A DNA stretch of 64,000 bases from Flavobacterium endoglycinae (GCF_017352115.1 NZ_CP071448.1:992001-1056000), one strand, 5' to 3'. Counted from the stretch's first letter, positions 8,483 through 19,027 are shown. A program made the numbers and translations. Notes: generated by a model from the letters alone, not told the origin.

Positions 8483-9676
8483 TTAAGAAAGAGCAGCTTT
8501 AACTTGGTCAGCAGCTTCTTGGAATTGAACTGCAGATAAGATTGGCATACCAGAGTTGTCAATTAATTCTTTTGCAATTTCAGCATTTGTTCCTTGCAGA
8601 CGAACGATAATTGGCACTTTAATAGCGTCTCCCATGTTTTTGTAAGCATCAACAACACCTTGAGCAACACGGTCACAACGAACGATACCTCCAAAGATGT
8701 TAATTAAGATAGCTTTTACGTTTGGATCTTTCAAGATAATTCTGAAAGCTGTTTCAACACGCTTAGCATCAGCAGTTCCTCCTACGTCAAGGAAGTTAGC
8801 AGGCTCAAAACCAGCGTATTTAATTAAGTCCATAGTTGCCATTGCAAGACCAGCTCCGTTTACCATACATCCTACAGTACCATCAAGGTCAACATAGTTA
8901 AGACCAACTTCTTTAGCTTCAACTTCGATTGGATTCTCCTCACGGATATCTCTCATTTCAGCATATTTAGGTTGTCTGTATAAAGCGTTATCGTCGATAT
9001 TTACTTTAGCATCAACTGCTAAGATCTTGTTGTCAGAAGTTTTTAATACAGGGTTGATTTCGAACATAGAAGCATCAGAACCAATGTAAGCATTGTAAAG
9101 TGCATCGATGAATTTCACCATTTCTTTAAAAGCATTTCCAGAAAGTCCTAAGTTAAAAGCAATTCTTCTAGCTTGGAAACCTTGCAATCCAACAGAAGGG
9201 TCGATTTCTTCTGTAAAGATTAAGTGTGGAGTGTGCTCAGCAACTTCTTCGATATCCATACCACCTTCAGTAGAATACATAATCATGTTGCGTCCTGTAC
9301 CTCTATTCAATAAAACAGAAACATAAAATTCAGAAGTTTCGCTTTCTCCAGGATAGTAAACATCTTCAGCTACTAATACTTTGTTAACTTTTTTACCTTC
9401 AGGCGGAGTCTGAGGTGTAATTAACTGCATTCCGATGATTTGTTCTGCTAACTCTTCAACTTGTTGTAAGTTTTTTGCCAGCTTCACTCCACCACCTTTT
9501 CCACGACCACCTGCGTGAATTTGTGCTTTAATTACATGCAGTCCTGTTCCCGTTTCGGCAGTTAATTGTTTTGCAGCGGCCACAGCTTCAACTGCATTAT
9601 TAGCCACGATTCCGCGTTGTACGCGTACTCCGTAACTCGCTAAAATTTCTTTTCCTTGATATTCGTGTATGTTCAT
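8483..9676 (-). CDS. sucC: succinyl-CoA synthetase (ADP-forming) beta subunit
   Basis: With the alpha subunit SucD this enzyme makes ATP or GTP from succinyl-CoA in the TCA cycle. The 397-residue product starts [17 protein letters not shown], the exact family start. The open frame extends 20 codons further upstream, but a -7 box lies inside that extension. ATP-grasp features are present: [19 protein letters not shown] near residue 45, the Mg-binding EINPVL region, and the CoA-ligase beta-domain segment ([27 protein letters not shown]). sucD is not in the window next to it, so the subunits are encoded apart, as is common in Flavobacteria. Confidence 0.96.
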   Translation of the reverse strand: MNIHEYQGKEILASYGVRVQRGIVANNAVEAVAAAKQLTAETGTGLHVIKAQIHAGGRGKGGGVKLAKNLQQVEELAEQIIGMQLITPQTPPEGKKVNKVLVAEDVYYPGESETSEFYVSVLLNRGTGRNMIMYSTEGGMDIEEVAEHTPHLIFTEEIDPSVGLQGFQARRIAFNLGLSGNAFKEMVKFIDALYNAYIGSDASMFEINPVLKTSDNKILAVDAKVNIDDNALYRQPKYAEMRDIREENPIEVEAKEVGLNYVDLDGTVGCMVNGAGLAMATMDLIKYAGFEPANFLDVGGTADAKRVETAFRIILKDPNVKAILINIFGGIVRCDRVAQGVVDAYKNMGDAIKVPIIVRLQGTNAEIAKELIDNSGMPILSAVQFQEAADQVKAALS

Positions 9677-9724
9677 AATATAGAATTTGTCTGGTTCTGA
9701 ATTTATTTCAGAATAAAAGTGCGA

Positions 9725-9732
9725 CAAAAGTA
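9725..9732 (-). promoter_or_regulatory. -7 promoter box for sucC
   Basis: Read on the minus strand this is TACTTTTGT, matching TAnnTTTGY. It gives a leader of about 46 bases to the ATG at 9676 and excludes the longer open-frame start. The divergent region to gltB (9677-10091, 415 bp) otherwise holds AT-rich sequence and the gltB box. Confidence 0.55.
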
Positions 9733-10066
9733 GCAAAATTCAACTTAATAGTAAAATCTTTTTTAAATTAATAATGGCTCCTTTACACATTCTACATCTC
9801 AATAAATCGAAAGAAAAATTATCATTAAACAATTGTATCTAAAAAGTTAACACAAAACCGCTAAAACGTTTGAGATTTAACAAAAACTTCAACGATATCA
9901 ATAGCTAACAGACGATTTTTCTTAATATATTTTAAAGGGAATTATCATTTTATTAATTCGCAATGGTTTATATAACAATATTACTAAATAAGAACCCTTT
10001 TTCTAATATTACAACAAAAATGAAAGCAAAATCATAAATTCAATACATTATGTTTAACAAAATCTT

Positions 10067-10074
10067 TATTTTTG
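10067..10074 (+). promoter_or_regulatory. -7 promoter box for gltB
   Basis: TATTTTTGT fits TAnnTTTGY. Transcription would begin near 10077, after the first in-frame ATG (10050) but 15 bases before the ATG at 10092, which therefore is the likely start. Confidence 0.55.
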
Positions 10075-10091
10075 TAAAAAAAATATCAAGA

Positions 10092-13000
10092 ATGAGAGTT
10101 AAAGAACAAGGGCTTTATCTGCCTGAATTTGAACACGACAATTGTGGTGCAGGATTTATTTGTAATTTGAATGGTATTAAGTCAAATGATATTATTCACA
10201 AAGCATTAGACATCTTAATTAAATTAGAACATCGTGGTGCCGTAAGTTCTGATGGAAGAACTGGAGACGGAGCCGGAATTTTATTCGACATTCCTCATGA
10301 TTTTTTTAAGAAAGTTTGTGACTTTGAAATCCCTGAAGCACGTGAGTATGCAGTAGGAATGGTTTTTTTACCAAAAAGCAAAAACCAGGTTTCTTTTTGC
10401 ATCAATGCATTTGAAGCAACTATTAAAGACCAGAACTTAAAAGTTTTAGGTTGGAGAGATGTGCCAGTTGAAGTTGAAAATTTAGGTGAAATCGCCGCAG
10501 AAAAAGAACCAACAGTTAAACAGGTTTTCGTTTCTAAAAACGGTCAAGATTTAACTGAACAAGAATTTAATGCAAAACTTTTTGCAGCTAGAAAAATTGC
10601 TGAACATGCCGTAAGAGGATCTAAAACTTCTGAAAGCCACATGTTTTACTTCTCTAGCTTATCGACCACTACTATAATATATAAAGGTCTATTGATGCCA
10701 GAAGACATCAGCCGTTATTATGTAGATTTGAAAGATCCAGACTTGGTAACTCGTCTTGCACTTGTACATCAACGTTTCTCTACCAATACATTCCCTTCTT
10801 GGGACTTAGCTCAGCCGTTTAGATACATGTGTCATAATGGTGAGATCAATACCCTTCGTGGAAACGTAAGCCGTATGCGTGCTCGTGAAGAGCTTATGCA
10901 GAGCAAAGTTTTTGGCGATGATATCAAAAAACTATTCCCAATTATCTTAGAAGGAAAATCAGATTCTGCTTCTATGGATATGGTAATTGAACTTTTATTA
11001 ATGACAGGCCGTTCTCTTCCTGAAGCAATGATGATGGTAGTTCCTGAAGCTTGGGAAAAACACCAAACCATGTCTGAAGAGAAAAGAGCTTTCTATGAGT
11101 ACAACGCTTGTATCATGGAGCCTTGGGATGGTCCTGCTTCTATTCCGTTTACAGATGGTAACGTAATTGGAGCTTTATTAGACAGAAATGGTCTTCGTCC
11201 TTCTCGTTATACTTTAACCAAAAGCGGATTCGTAATTATGTCTTCTGAAATTGGTGTATTAGACATCGATCCAGAAGATGTAATACAGCACGGTCGTTTA
11301 GAGCCAGGAAAAATGTTCTTGGTGGATATGAACGAAGGCCGTATCATTGAAGATGATGAAGTTAAAAAAGCGATAGTTACAAAACGTCCTTATAAAGAAT
11401 GGGTTGATGCTAACTTATTGCCATTAGCCAAAGTTCCTTACACAAACAACCCTACTCCTGTTGAAAAATTAGATTTCTTAACAAGACAACGTTTGTTTGG
11501 ATATACTATTGAAGATTTAAAAACAATCATCAACCCAATGGGTAGCGACGGAGCTGAAGCCATCAGTTCTATGGGTAACGACACGCCGTTAGCTGTATTG
11601 TCAGATCAGCCACAATTGTTATACAACTATTTCAAACAATTGTTTGCACAGGTTACAAACCCGCCGTTGGATGGTATTCGTGAAGAAATCATTACCGATA
11701 TCAGTTTAGCAATTGGAGGAGATTTCAATATTTTCGAAATCGAATCGAAACAATGTAAAAAATTAAAAATCCAAAATCCGGTTATTTCTAATGAGGATTT
11801 GGATAAAATTAGAAATATCGATCACGCAGATTTCAAATCGGCTACCATTTCTACTTTATATAAAATAGAAAAAGGAGTTAACGGTTTAGAGCGTGCTCTT
11901 GAAAAATGTGTTCAGGCGACTTTTAAAGCGGTTAATGAAGGATGCAACATCATTATCTTATCAGATAGAGGTGTGAGCGAAGAATTGGCTCCAATCCCAA
12001 TGCTATTGGCTTGTTCTTACATTCACCACTCATTAAATATTTTACAAGTTCGTTCTAAATTCGGAATCATCATCGAATCTGCTGAGCCACGCGAACCTCA
12101 CCATTTTGCTTTATTGTTTGGATATGGCGCAAGTGCGATCAATCCTTACATGGTAAACGAAATCATTCACGATCAAGTCGAAAAAGGTTTCATTACAAAA
12201 GTAAAAGCAGATTACGCAGTTGTAAATTACAACAAAGCAATCGCAAAAGGAATCGTAAAAATCATGAACAAAATTGGTATCTCTACATTACATTCGTATA
12301 GAGCTGCTCAAATTTTCGAGATTTTAGGATTAAACAAAACATTTACCTCTAAATATTTTCCTTACACACCTTCTAGAATCGAAGGAATTGGTTTAATGGA
12401 AGTGGAAAAAGAAGTGAAAAAACGTTTCCAAAAAGCTTTCCCAAATTCAAAAATTGCAAACTTGCTTTCTCTTGAAATTGGAGGTATTTACAGATGGAGA
12501 CGTGGTGGTGAAAAACATATGTTTAACCCAACTACGATTTCTAAACTACAGCAAGCAGTTCGTTTAAACAGCCCAGAAAGCTATAAAGAATATGCTAATG
12601 CGGTAAACGAGCAAAGCTCAAACCTAATGACTATTAGAGGTTTATTTGAATTCAACAATTTAGATCCAATTTCTATTGACGAAGTGGAACCTTGGACAGA
12701 AATCGTTAAGAAGTTCAAAACTGGAGCAATGTCTTATGGTTCTATCAGCCAGGAAGCTCACGAGAACTTAGCCATTGCAATGAACAGAATTGGCGGAAAA
12801 AGTAACTCTGGAGAAGGTGGAGAAGATCCAAAACGTTTCCAGAAAGAAATTAACGGAGATTCTAGAAACTCTGCCATCAAACAAGTAGCTTCAGGACGTT
12901 TTGGTGTTTCGATCAACTATTTGACAAATGCTAGAGAAATCCAAATCAAAATGGCTCAGGGAGCAAAACCTGGAGAAGGTGGACAGCTGCCTGGAGAAAA

Positions 13001-14609
13001 AGTAGTGCCTTGGATTGCCGAAACTAGAAACTCTACGCCTTATGTAGGTTTGATTTCGCCTCCGCCTCACCACGACATTTACTCTATTGAGGATTTATCT
13101 CAGTTGATTTATGATTTGAAAAATGCAAACCGTGAAGCTCGCATCAACGTAAAACTAGTTTCTGAAGTTGGAGTTGGAACAATCGCTGCCGGTGTTGCCA
13201 AAGCAAAAGCTGACGTGATCTTGATCTCTGGTTATGATGGAGGAACAGGTGCTGCACCATTAACTTCATTACAGCACACAGGTATTCCGTGGGAACTTGG
13301 TTTAGCTGAAGCACAGCAAACACTTATCTTGAATGACTTAAGAAGCCGTGTAGTTTTAGAATGTGACGGACAATTAAAAACAGGACGTGACGTAGCGATC
13401 GCAGCTTTATTAGGTGCCGAAGAATTCGGTTTCGCAACGGCTCCACTTGTAGCTTCTGGATGTATCATGATGAGAGCTTGTCACTTAAATACTTGCCCGG
13501 TTGGTATTGCAACTCAGGATCCTGAATTGAGAAAAAATTTCAAAGGAACTCCAGAGCACGTAATCAACTTCATGTATTTCATTGCTGAAGAGTTAAGAGA
13601 GATCATGGCTCAATTAGGTTTCAGAACTTTAAAAGAAATGGTAGGTCAGTCTCAAAAATTAAACGTAGACAAAGCCATCAAACATTATAAAGCGAATGGT
13701 TTAGACTTATCGACTATTCTATACAAACCGGAAAAAGCGAAAACAGTTCCAAATCATAATACAACAACTCAAGATCACGCTCTTGAAAACGTATTAGATT
13801 TCGACATCATCAAAGAAGCTATTCCATCTATCTATAGAAAAGAGAAAACGAGAGTTACCTTCAAAATTAAAAATACAGACCGTTCTGTAGGTGCGATTTT
13901 GAGTAACGAAATCTCAAAAATTTATGGCGCACAAGGATTACCAGATGACACTATTTTAGTTGATTTTGAAGGTTCTGCCGGACAAAGTTTTGGTGCATTT
14001 GCAACAAACGGATTGTCATTTAAAATTCACGGAAACTGTAATGATTACTTAGGAAAAGGTCTTTCTGGAGGAAAACTAATTGTAAAAGTACCTCCTACTG
14101 CAACTTTCAATCCTGAAGACAACATCATTATTGGAAACGTTGCCCTTTACGGAGCTATTACCGGAGAGGCTTATATTAATGGTATCGCAGGAGAACGTTT
14201 CTGTGTGAGAAACTCTGGAGCAACAGCAGTTGTAGAAGGAATTGGAGATCACGGATGCGAGTACATGACAGGTGGTACAGTTGTAGTTTTAGGAAAAACT
14301 GGAAGAAACTTCGCTGCTGGTATGAGCGGTGGTGTAGCTTACATTTACGATCCGAACAAAAAATTCGATTCGACAGTATGTAACATGGAAATGGTTGCAT
14401 TCGATCCAATGGAAGAAGAAGATCTTACTAAACTAAGAAAACTGATCAAAAATCATTCGTTGTACACCAGCAGTCCATTAGCAAAAAGAATTTTAGCAGA
14501 CTGGGAAAATCAAACACAGCACTTCGTAAAAGTAATGCCGACAGATTACAAAAAAGCATTAAAACGAATTGCGGAAGAAAAACAAATAGAAGAATTAATA
14601 GCGGGATAA
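10092..14609 (+). CDS. gltB: glutamate synthase large (alpha) subunit
   Basis: Converts glutamine plus 2-oxoglutarate to two glutamates, with GltD supplying electrons. From ATG 10092 the protein has 1505 residues, normal for the family. The class II glutaminase nucleophile is Cys18 in DNCGAGFICN, exposed after removal of a 17-residue propeptide. Then come the central and FMN-binding synthase domains (GAKPGEGGQLPGEKV; SGYDGGTGAAPLTS), the 3Fe-4S ligands Cys1124, Cys1130 and Cys1135 (C-x5-C-x4-C), and the C-terminal GXGXG beta-helix (TGGTVVVLGKTGRNFAAGMSGG). It is followed after 131 bp by gltD; a short repeat lies between. Confidence 0.97.
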   Translation: MRVKEQGLYLPEFEHDNCGAGFICNLNGIKSNDIIHKALDILIKLEHRGAVSSDGRTGDGAGILFDIPHDFFKKVCDFEIPEAREYAVGMVFLPKSKNQVSFCINAFEATIKDQNLKVLGWRDVPVEVENLGEIAAEKEPTVKQVFVSKNGQDLTEQEFNAKLFAARKIAEHAVRGSKTSESHMFYFSSLSTTTIIYKGLLMPEDISRYYVDLKDPDLVTRLALVHQRFSTNTFPSWDLAQPFRYMCHNGEINTLRGNVSRMRAREELMQSKVFGDDIKKLFPIILEGKSDSASMDMVIELLLMTGRSLPEAMMMVVPEAWEKHQTMSEEKRAFYEYNACIMEPWDGPASIPFTDGNVIGALLDRNGLRPSRYTLTKSGFVIMSSEIGVLDIDPEDVIQHGRLEPGKMFLVDMNEGRIIEDDEVKKAIVTKRPYKEWVDANLLPLAKVPYTNNPTPVEKLDFLTRQRLFGYTIEDLKTIINPMGSDGAEAISSMGNDTPLAVLSDQPQLLYNYFKQLFAQVTNPPLDGIREEIITDISLAIGGDFNIFEIESKQCKKLKIQNPVISNEDLDKIRNIDHADFKSATISTLYKIEKGVNGLERALEKCVQATFKAVNEGCNIIILSDRGVSEELAPIPMLLACSYIHHSLNILQVRSKFGIIIESAEPREPHHFALLFGYGASAINPYMVNEIIHDQVEKGFITKVKADYAVVNYNKAIAKGIVKIMNKIGISTLHSYRAAQIFEILGLNKTFTSKYFPYTPSRIEGIGLMEVEKEVKKRFQKAFPNSKIANLLSLEIGGIYRWRRGGEKHMFNPTTISKLQQAVRLNSPESYKEYANAVNEQSSNLMTIRGLFEFNNLDPISIDEVEPWTEIVKKFKTGAMSYGSISQEAHENLAIAMNRIGGKSNSGEGGEDPKRFQKEINGDSRNSAIKQVASGRFGVSINYLTNAREIQIKMAQGAKPGEGGQLPGEKVVPWIAETRNSTPYVGLISPPPHHDIYSIEDLSQLIYDLKNANREARINVKLVSEVGVGTIAAGVAKAKADVILISGYDGGTGAAPLTSLQHTGIPWELGLAEAQQTLILNDLRSRVVLECDGQLKTGRDVAIAALLGAEEFGFATAPLVASGCIMMRACHLNTCPVGIATQDPELRKNFKGTPEHVINFMYFIAEELREIMAQLGFRTLKEMVGQSQKLNVDKAIKHYKANGLDLSTILYKPEKAKTVPNHNTTTQDHALENVLDFDIIKEAIPSIYRKEKTRVTFKIKNTDRSVGAILSNEISKIYGAQGLPDDTILVDFEGSAGQSFGAFATNGLSFKIHGNCNDYLGKGLSGGKLIVKVPPTATFNPEDNIIIGNVALYGAITGEAYINGIAGERFCVRNSGATAVVEGIGDHGCEYMTGGTVVVLGKTGRNFAAGMSGGVAYIYDPNKKFDSTVCNMEMVAFDPMEEEDLTKLRKLIKNHSLYTSSPLAKRILADWENQTQHFVKVMPTDYKKALKRIAEEKQIEELIAG

Positions 14610-14668
14610 AAATCAATTTCAAAAAATAAAATTCCAAATTCCAATGGCAATATCAATGTCAACGAAAA

Positions 14669-14693
14669 TGTCTTCCTGAGCGGAGTCGAAGGA
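14669..14693 (+). repeat. short dispersed repeat, family E copy
   Basis: A stretch with the core CTGAGCGGAGTCGAAGG, in the gltB-gltD gap. Related stretches occur at 56089-56112 (same strand) and, inverted, at 45333-45357. Three similar copies in 64 kb indicate a dispersed element. Confidence 0.75.
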
Positions 14694-14740
14694 TTGGAAT
14701 TTGGAAATTTAAAGAAATTGGAATTTAATTTAAGAAAGTC

Positions 14741-16195
14741 ATGGGTAAAATAGGCGGATTTAAAGAATACAATAGAGCCGACGAAAGTAATTTAGCAGTT
14801 GCAGAACGTGTTTCCAACTACAACGAATTTACTATTCCGGTACCAAAAGATAAATTAAAAGAACAAGGATCAAGATGTATGGACTGTGGTATTCCTTTTT
14901 GCCACAGTGGATGTCCGTTAGGAAATTTAATTCCTGACTTCAACGACATGGTGCATCAGGAAGAATGGCAGAGTGCATTAGAGATTTTGCAGTCTACAAA
15001 CAACTTTCCAGAATTTACAGGTCGTTTATGCCCTGCTCCATGTGAGAAATCATGTGTATTAGGAATCATCAAAGATCCAGTTTCTATCGAAAACATCGAA
15101 AAAAGCATCGTAGAAAGAGGTTTTGCTGAAGGATGGATTAAACCACAGCCACCAAAATCTAGAACTGGAAAAACTGTTGCCGTAATTGGTTCGGGACCTG
15201 CGGGTCTTGCAGCTGCTCAGCAATTAAACAGAGCGGGTCACACGGTTACTGTTTTTGAAAGAGACAACGCAATTGGAGGTTTATTACGTTACGGAATTCC
15301 AAACTTCAAATTAGAAAAAGGAATTATCGACCGTCGTGTAGCTATTCTTGAAGCAGAAGGAATCACTTTCAAAACAAATGTGAATGTTGGGGTTAACTTC
15401 AGCGTTGAAGAATTAAACCAATTCGATTCTATCGTTTTATGTGGAGGAGCAACTGAAAGAAGAAGTTTACCAACTAAAGGAATCGAAAGCAAAGGCGTAG
15501 TTCAAGCAATGGATTTCTTAACGCAACAAACTAAAGTTTTATACGGAGAGTCTATTCCAGACCAAGTTAAAGCAACTGGTAAAGATGTAATCGTTATTGG
15601 CGGTGGAGATACAGGTTCTGACTGTATTGGAACTTCTAACAGACACGGAGCTAAATCGGTAACGAACTTTGAGATTTTACCAAAACCTCCAGTTGGAAGA
15701 AGCGAAACAACTCCATGGCCTTTCTGGCCGTTACAGTTAAAAACATCTTCTTCTCACGAAGAAGGTTGCGACAGAAACTGGTTAATCAATACGAAAGAAT
15801 TCATCTCCAACGAAAAAGGGGAATTAACTGGATTGAAAACGGTTGAAGTACAATGGAAAATGACTCCAGGTCAAAGACCAGAACTTATTGAAAAAGAAGG
15901 TTCTGAGAAAATCTGGCCTTGCGACTTAGCGTTGTTAGCTCTTGGATTTACAGGTCCAGAGAAAACATTAAGCGAGCAGTTAGGTATCGAAACTGATGTG
16001 AGAAGCAACTATAAAGCACACAACTATCAGACAAACGTTCCTCACATTTTCACTGCCGGTGATATGAGAAGAGGACAATCATTAATTGTATGGGCTATTT
16101 CAGAAGGTCGCGAAGCAGCAAGAGAAGTAGATTTATTCCTTATGGGATCTACAAACTTGCCTACTAAAGGAAAAGGAGATCTTCCTAGCTTGTAA
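14741..16195 (+). CDS. gltD: glutamate synthase small (beta) subunit
   Basis: 484 residues. GltD oxidises NAD(P)H with FAD and passes electrons through 4Fe-4S clusters to GltB. The N-terminal cluster domain has Cys motifs SRCMDCGIPFCHSGCPLGN (near 46-60) and CPAPCEKSCV (near 98-107). FAD-binding GSGPAGLAAAQQLNRAG follows at about 150, a nucleotide-binding GGGDTGSDCIGT near 288, and the second FAD contact in IFTAGDMRRGQSLIVWAI. ATG 14741 fits the family start (MGKIGGFKEYNR). It forms an operon with gltB; a terminator follows at 16306. Confidence 0.96.
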   Translation: MGKIGGFKEYNRADESNLAVAERVSNYNEFTIPVPKDKLKEQGSRCMDCGIPFCHSGCPLGNLIPDFNDMVHQEEWQSALEILQSTNNFPEFTGRLCPAPCEKSCVLGIIKDPVSIENIEKSIVERGFAEGWIKPQPPKSRTGKTVAVIGSGPAGLAAAQQLNRAGHTVTVFERDNAIGGLLRYGIPNFKLEKGIIDRRVAILEAEGITFKTNVNVGVNFSVEELNQFDSIVLCGGATERRSLPTKGIESKGVVQAMDFLTQQTKVLYGESIPDQVKATGKDVIVIGGGDTGSDCIGTSNRHGAKSVTNFEILPKPPVGRSETTPWPFWPLQLKTSSSHEEGCDRNWLINTKEFISNEKGELTGLKTVEVQWKMTPGQRPELIEKEGSEKIWPCDLALLALGFTGPEKTLSEQLGIETDVRSNYKAHNYQTNVPHIFTAGDMRRGQSLIVWAISEGREAAREVDLFLMGSTNLPTKGKGDLPSL

Positions 16196-16200
16196 TTTTT

Positions 16201-16219
16201 AAGGTTCTGAGATGCTAAG
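16201..16219 (+). repeat. post-stop repeat, family G copy
   Basis: AAGGTTCTGAGATGCTAAG begins 5 bases after the gltD stop. The same 19-mer, or a one-base variant, is found just behind or across three other stop codons in sense orientation (lrp, the methionine gamma-lyase-type gene, mscS). An inverted relative lies at about 16510-16548, before lysA. Confidence 0.85.
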
Positions 16220-16305
16220 ATTCTAAGGGACTAAGGTTTTCTTGTATGCGTGATCTTTAGAACTAAAAATTAAAACTATAAAAACAACAACACATACTAT
16301 TTGAC

Positions 16306-16345
16306 AAACCCTTGAATTTCCTTTCAGGGGTTTTGTTTTTTTTGT
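16306..16345 (+). terminator. intrinsic terminator of gltBD
   Basis: Arms 16306-16316 and 16323-16333 pair over 11 bp (one G-T) around a 6-base loop, followed by a long T-rich run. Confidence 0.8.
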
Positions 16346-16353
16346 TTTTTTTC

Positions 16354-16502
16354 CGCCACGAATTCACGAATTTTTCTTTTTTTTACTTTGCGCAACAATA
16401 GCCAAAGCCATTGGCTATATTTTAAGTATAATTCGTGAGATTAAAGCAAAGGATAATTTTCAGCGTAATGTAGGAATTAGAAAAATTCGTGAATTCGTGG
16501 CG
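16354..16502. repeat. palindromic repeat, family B complete copy
   Basis: Perfect 22-bp outer inverted repeat (16354-16375 and 16481-16502; core GCCACGAATTCACGAATT) with a small inner hairpin at about 16398-16418 (ATAGCCAA/TTGGCTAT). It fills most of the gltD-lysA gap. Related copies are at 38946, 50311, 51768 and 58423. Confidence 0.9.
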
Positions 16503-16629
16503 AAAAAAACTTAGTATCTTAGCACCTCAGAACCTTAGCATCTTAAAAAAGGTTACAAAACTCCAAATACAACAACTTTTTGTTTAAAATAAAACAATTT
16601 GTTATAATTTGTTATTTTTCTACAATTAA

Positions 16630-16660
16630 TTTGCAGTTACTCAAAAGAGTAATAACTTTG
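16630..16660 (+). promoter_or_regulatory. complete -33/-7 promoter of lysA
   Basis: TTTG at 16630-16633, then exactly 19 bases, then TAACTTTGC at 16653-16661. This is the full Bacteroidota housekeeping promoter pattern. Transcription would start near 16663, 16 bases before the lysA ATG at 16679, and it excludes the in-frame ATG at 16580. Confidence 0.8.
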
Positions 16661-16678
16661 CTCAAAATAAGTTTAAAA

Positions 16679-17902
16679 ATGCAAGCAAAAGATTTACTGC
16701 AGTTAGCAGACCAATTTGGAAGTCCATTGTATGTTTACGATGCTGAAAAAATCCAATCTCAGTACAACAGATTAACTAAAGCTTTCTCTAAGGTAGAAAA
16801 CTTAAGAGTTAATTACGCCATGAAGGCATTGTCTAATGTTGCGATTCTACAGTTATTAAAGAACATGGGGTCTGGATTAGACACTGTATCGATTCAGGAA
16901 GTTTTATTAGGACTTCATGCTGGCTATGAACCCGAAAGAATTTTCTTTACACCAAACGGAGTTTCTTTAGAAGAAATTGAAGAAGTTGCCGCAATGGGTG
17001 TACAAATCAATATCGACAATTTATCTATTCTGGAGCAATTCGGAACAAAACATCCACATATTCCGGTATGTATTCGTATCAATCCGCACGTAATGGCGGG
17101 TGGAAATGCTAATATTTCTGTTGGGCATATCGATAGTAAATTCGGAATCTCTGTTCACCAAATTCCGCATATTTTGCGAATTGTGGAGAACACAAAAATG
17201 AGCATTGTGGGTATTCACATGCACACAGGATCTGATATTTTAGATATTGAAGTATTCTTGTATGCAGCTGAAATCCTTTTCGATACAGCGAAACATTTCA
17301 AAGATTTACAATTTTTAGATTTCGGAAGTGGATTCAAAGTACCTTACAAAAAAGACGATATCGAAACCGATATTGAAGAATTAGGTAAAAAATTATCTAA
17401 AAGATTCAACGCTTTCTGTTCTGAATACGGAAGAGATTTAACGTTGATTTTCGAACCTGGAAAATTCTTGGTGAGCGAAGCAGGTCATTTCTTAGTAAAA
17501 GTAAACGTAGTAAAACAAACCACTTCTACCGTATTTGCAGGAATCGATAGTGGTTTCAACCACTTAATCCGTCCAATGTTTTACGGATCTTCACACCATA
17601 TCGAAAACATTTCGAATCCAAAAGGAAAAGAGCGTTTTTACTCTGTTGTAGGATACATTTGCGAAACCGATACTTTTGCAAACAACCGTAGAATCGCGGA
17701 AATTACAGAAGGAGATATTCTAGAGTTCAGAAACGCTGGAGCATACTGTTTCTCAATGTCTTCAAACTACAACTCAAGATACAAACCAGCTGAAGTGCTA
17801 TGGATGAACGGACAAGGAATCTTGATTCGCCAAGCTGAAACATTTGAAGATTTACTTAAAAATCAAATTCCGTTGCCACAAGAAATTGCTGCTACGGTTT
17901 AA
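16679..17902 (+). CDS. lysA: diaminopimelate decarboxylase
   Basis: Decarboxylates meso-diaminopimelate to L-lysine, the last step of the pathway; PLP-dependent, alanine racemase-like fold. 407 residues from the ATG placed by the promoter (MQAKDLLQLADQFGSPLYVYD). PLP Lys49 is in NYAMKALSN; other features are GSGLDTVS, GIHMHTGSD, the substrate-binding FEPGK, and the dimer-interface CETDTFANN and AGAYCFSMSS. It is monocistronic, with its own promoter and a terminator at 17932. Confidence 0.93.
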   Translation: MQAKDLLQLADQFGSPLYVYDAEKIQSQYNRLTKAFSKVENLRVNYAMKALSNVAILQLLKNMGSGLDTVSIQEVLLGLHAGYEPERIFFTPNGVSLEEIEEVAAMGVQINIDNLSILEQFGTKHPHIPVCIRINPHVMAGGNANISVGHIDSKFGISVHQIPHILRIVENTKMSIVGIHMHTGSDILDIEVFLYAAEILFDTAKHFKDLQFLDFGSGFKVPYKKDDIETDIEELGKKLSKRFNAFCSEYGRDLTLIFEPGKFLVSEAGHFLVKVNVVKQTTSTVFAGIDSGFNHLIRPMFYGSSHHIENISNPKGKERFYSVVGYICETDTFANNRRIAEITEGDILEFRNAGAYCFSMSSNYNSRYKPAEVLWMNGQGILIRQAETFEDLLKNQIPLPQEIAATV

Positions 17903-17931
17903 CAATAGAAAAAAAGAGAATATCACCGAAG

Positions 17932-17962
17932 TCCCGTTTCTTAATTGAGGCGGGATTTTTTT
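17932..17962 (+). terminator. intrinsic terminator of lysA
   Basis: TCCCGTTTC/GAGGCGGGA stem (two G-T pairs) followed by a T run, 30 bases after the lysA stop. A near-copy follows the gene ending at 21581. The rest of the 17903-18245 gap is AT-rich with no other feature seen. Confidence 0.8.
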
Positions 17963-18245
17963 GTTTTTAGATCCCTTAGATGTTAGACTTTTTAGATTGT
18001 TTACTAACTTTTTTATCAGATTGAACGTTCCAAGACTTTAATGAAATCCACATAAAATAACCTTTCTTTTGTGATTCCGAGAAATGAGAAGTTTTACAAC
18101 AAATTTTACAAAATTATATTATTCTTAAATAATATAAAATATCTCTTTTCTTAGTTAGGTTTTATAAGAAAAAAAATATTAATAAAAATATTATATTTGA
18201 AAAAAAAAACTGCACTAAACTAACACAAAACCAACAATTTAAACA

Positions 18246-18980
18246 ATGATTAAAAACCAACCTATAAAAGATTCTGTCGTAAAAGATTCTATCGAAATTG
18301 TAAAAGAAATTAAAAAAAGTTCAGATCACTTAACAGAGAATACTGAATTAATTTCTAATCTAATAAAGCTTATAGATGTTTTAAAATGGCCTATATTAAT
18401 TTTAATAATAGTTTTAATTTTAAAAAAGCAAATCTTAGAATTAATTTCTAAAATAAAAAAAATTGGTCAAGGAGGAATAGCAGTAGAAATTGAACAACAA
18501 ACTATTGCAATTATATTAGAAAAAAAACCTGTTTCGAATGTGGATAAAGCATTAGGTTTATTTAGAGAAGAAACTATCACCTTTTTTAGGAATGCAGTTT
18601 TACAAGAAACTGATATCCAAGCATACAAATCGGATGGAGAAAAAGCTCAACATTTATTAAATTATTCAATTGCTTTATACATAAACAAGCATTTTGATAT
18701 GTTGTATAATTTAATTTATGGGTCTCAACTTCAAATTTTACAATTACTCAACTCAAATTATTCAAATGAAAATATGCAAACGTTAAAACGATTTTACGAT
18801 ATTGCAGTAGAAACTTATCCTAACTTCTATACTAACTATCCTTTTGATGAATATATTAATTTTTTAATTTCAGCGAATTTAATTGTTGAAGAAAAAACAG
18901 AAGTTAAAATAATATCTTTAGGTATAGATTTTCTTAAATACTTGACGGAAACTAGTCGCAGTTTTGATAAATCAAAATAG
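18246..18980 (+). CDS. hypothetical membrane-anchored protein
   Basis: 244 residues. A polar N-terminus of about 45 residues is followed by one hydrophobic helix (LKWPILILIIVLILKKQIL), a short basic linker and a soluble C-terminal region, predicted mostly helical, of about 160 residues. Family not recognised. Codon use is very AT-rich (Ile, Lys, Asn, Leu), like the split small gene that follows, so this patch may be accessory DNA. The start MIKNQPIKDS is the only reasonable ATG. Confidence 0.6.
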   Translation: MIKNQPIKDSVVKDSIEIVKEIKKSSDHLTENTELISNLIKLIDVLKWPILILIIVLILKKQILELISKIKKIGQGGIAVEIEQQTIAIILEKKPVSNVDKALGLFREETITFFRNAVLQETDIQAYKSDGEKAQHLLNYSIALYINKHFDMLYNLIYGSQLQILQLLNSNYSNENMQTLKRFYDIAVETYPNFYTNYPFDEYINFLISANLIVEEKTEVKIISLGIDFLKYLTETSRSFDKSK

Positions 18981-19027
18981 ATTCGATTAATAATAGAATT
19001 AGAAAAATATTTTGAGAAATTATATTT

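Noticed and set aside
9677-9736. Longer start for sucC
   Set aside because: Contains the -7 box; the family begins [12 protein letters not shown].
10050-10091. Longer start for gltB
   Set aside because: Lies upstream of and inside the predicted promoter; the family start and the propeptide length fit ATG 10092.
10832-14637. Several open frames on the minus strand and in other frames within gltB
   Set aside because: Shadows of the strongly supported gltB frame; amino-acid composition is not protein-like.
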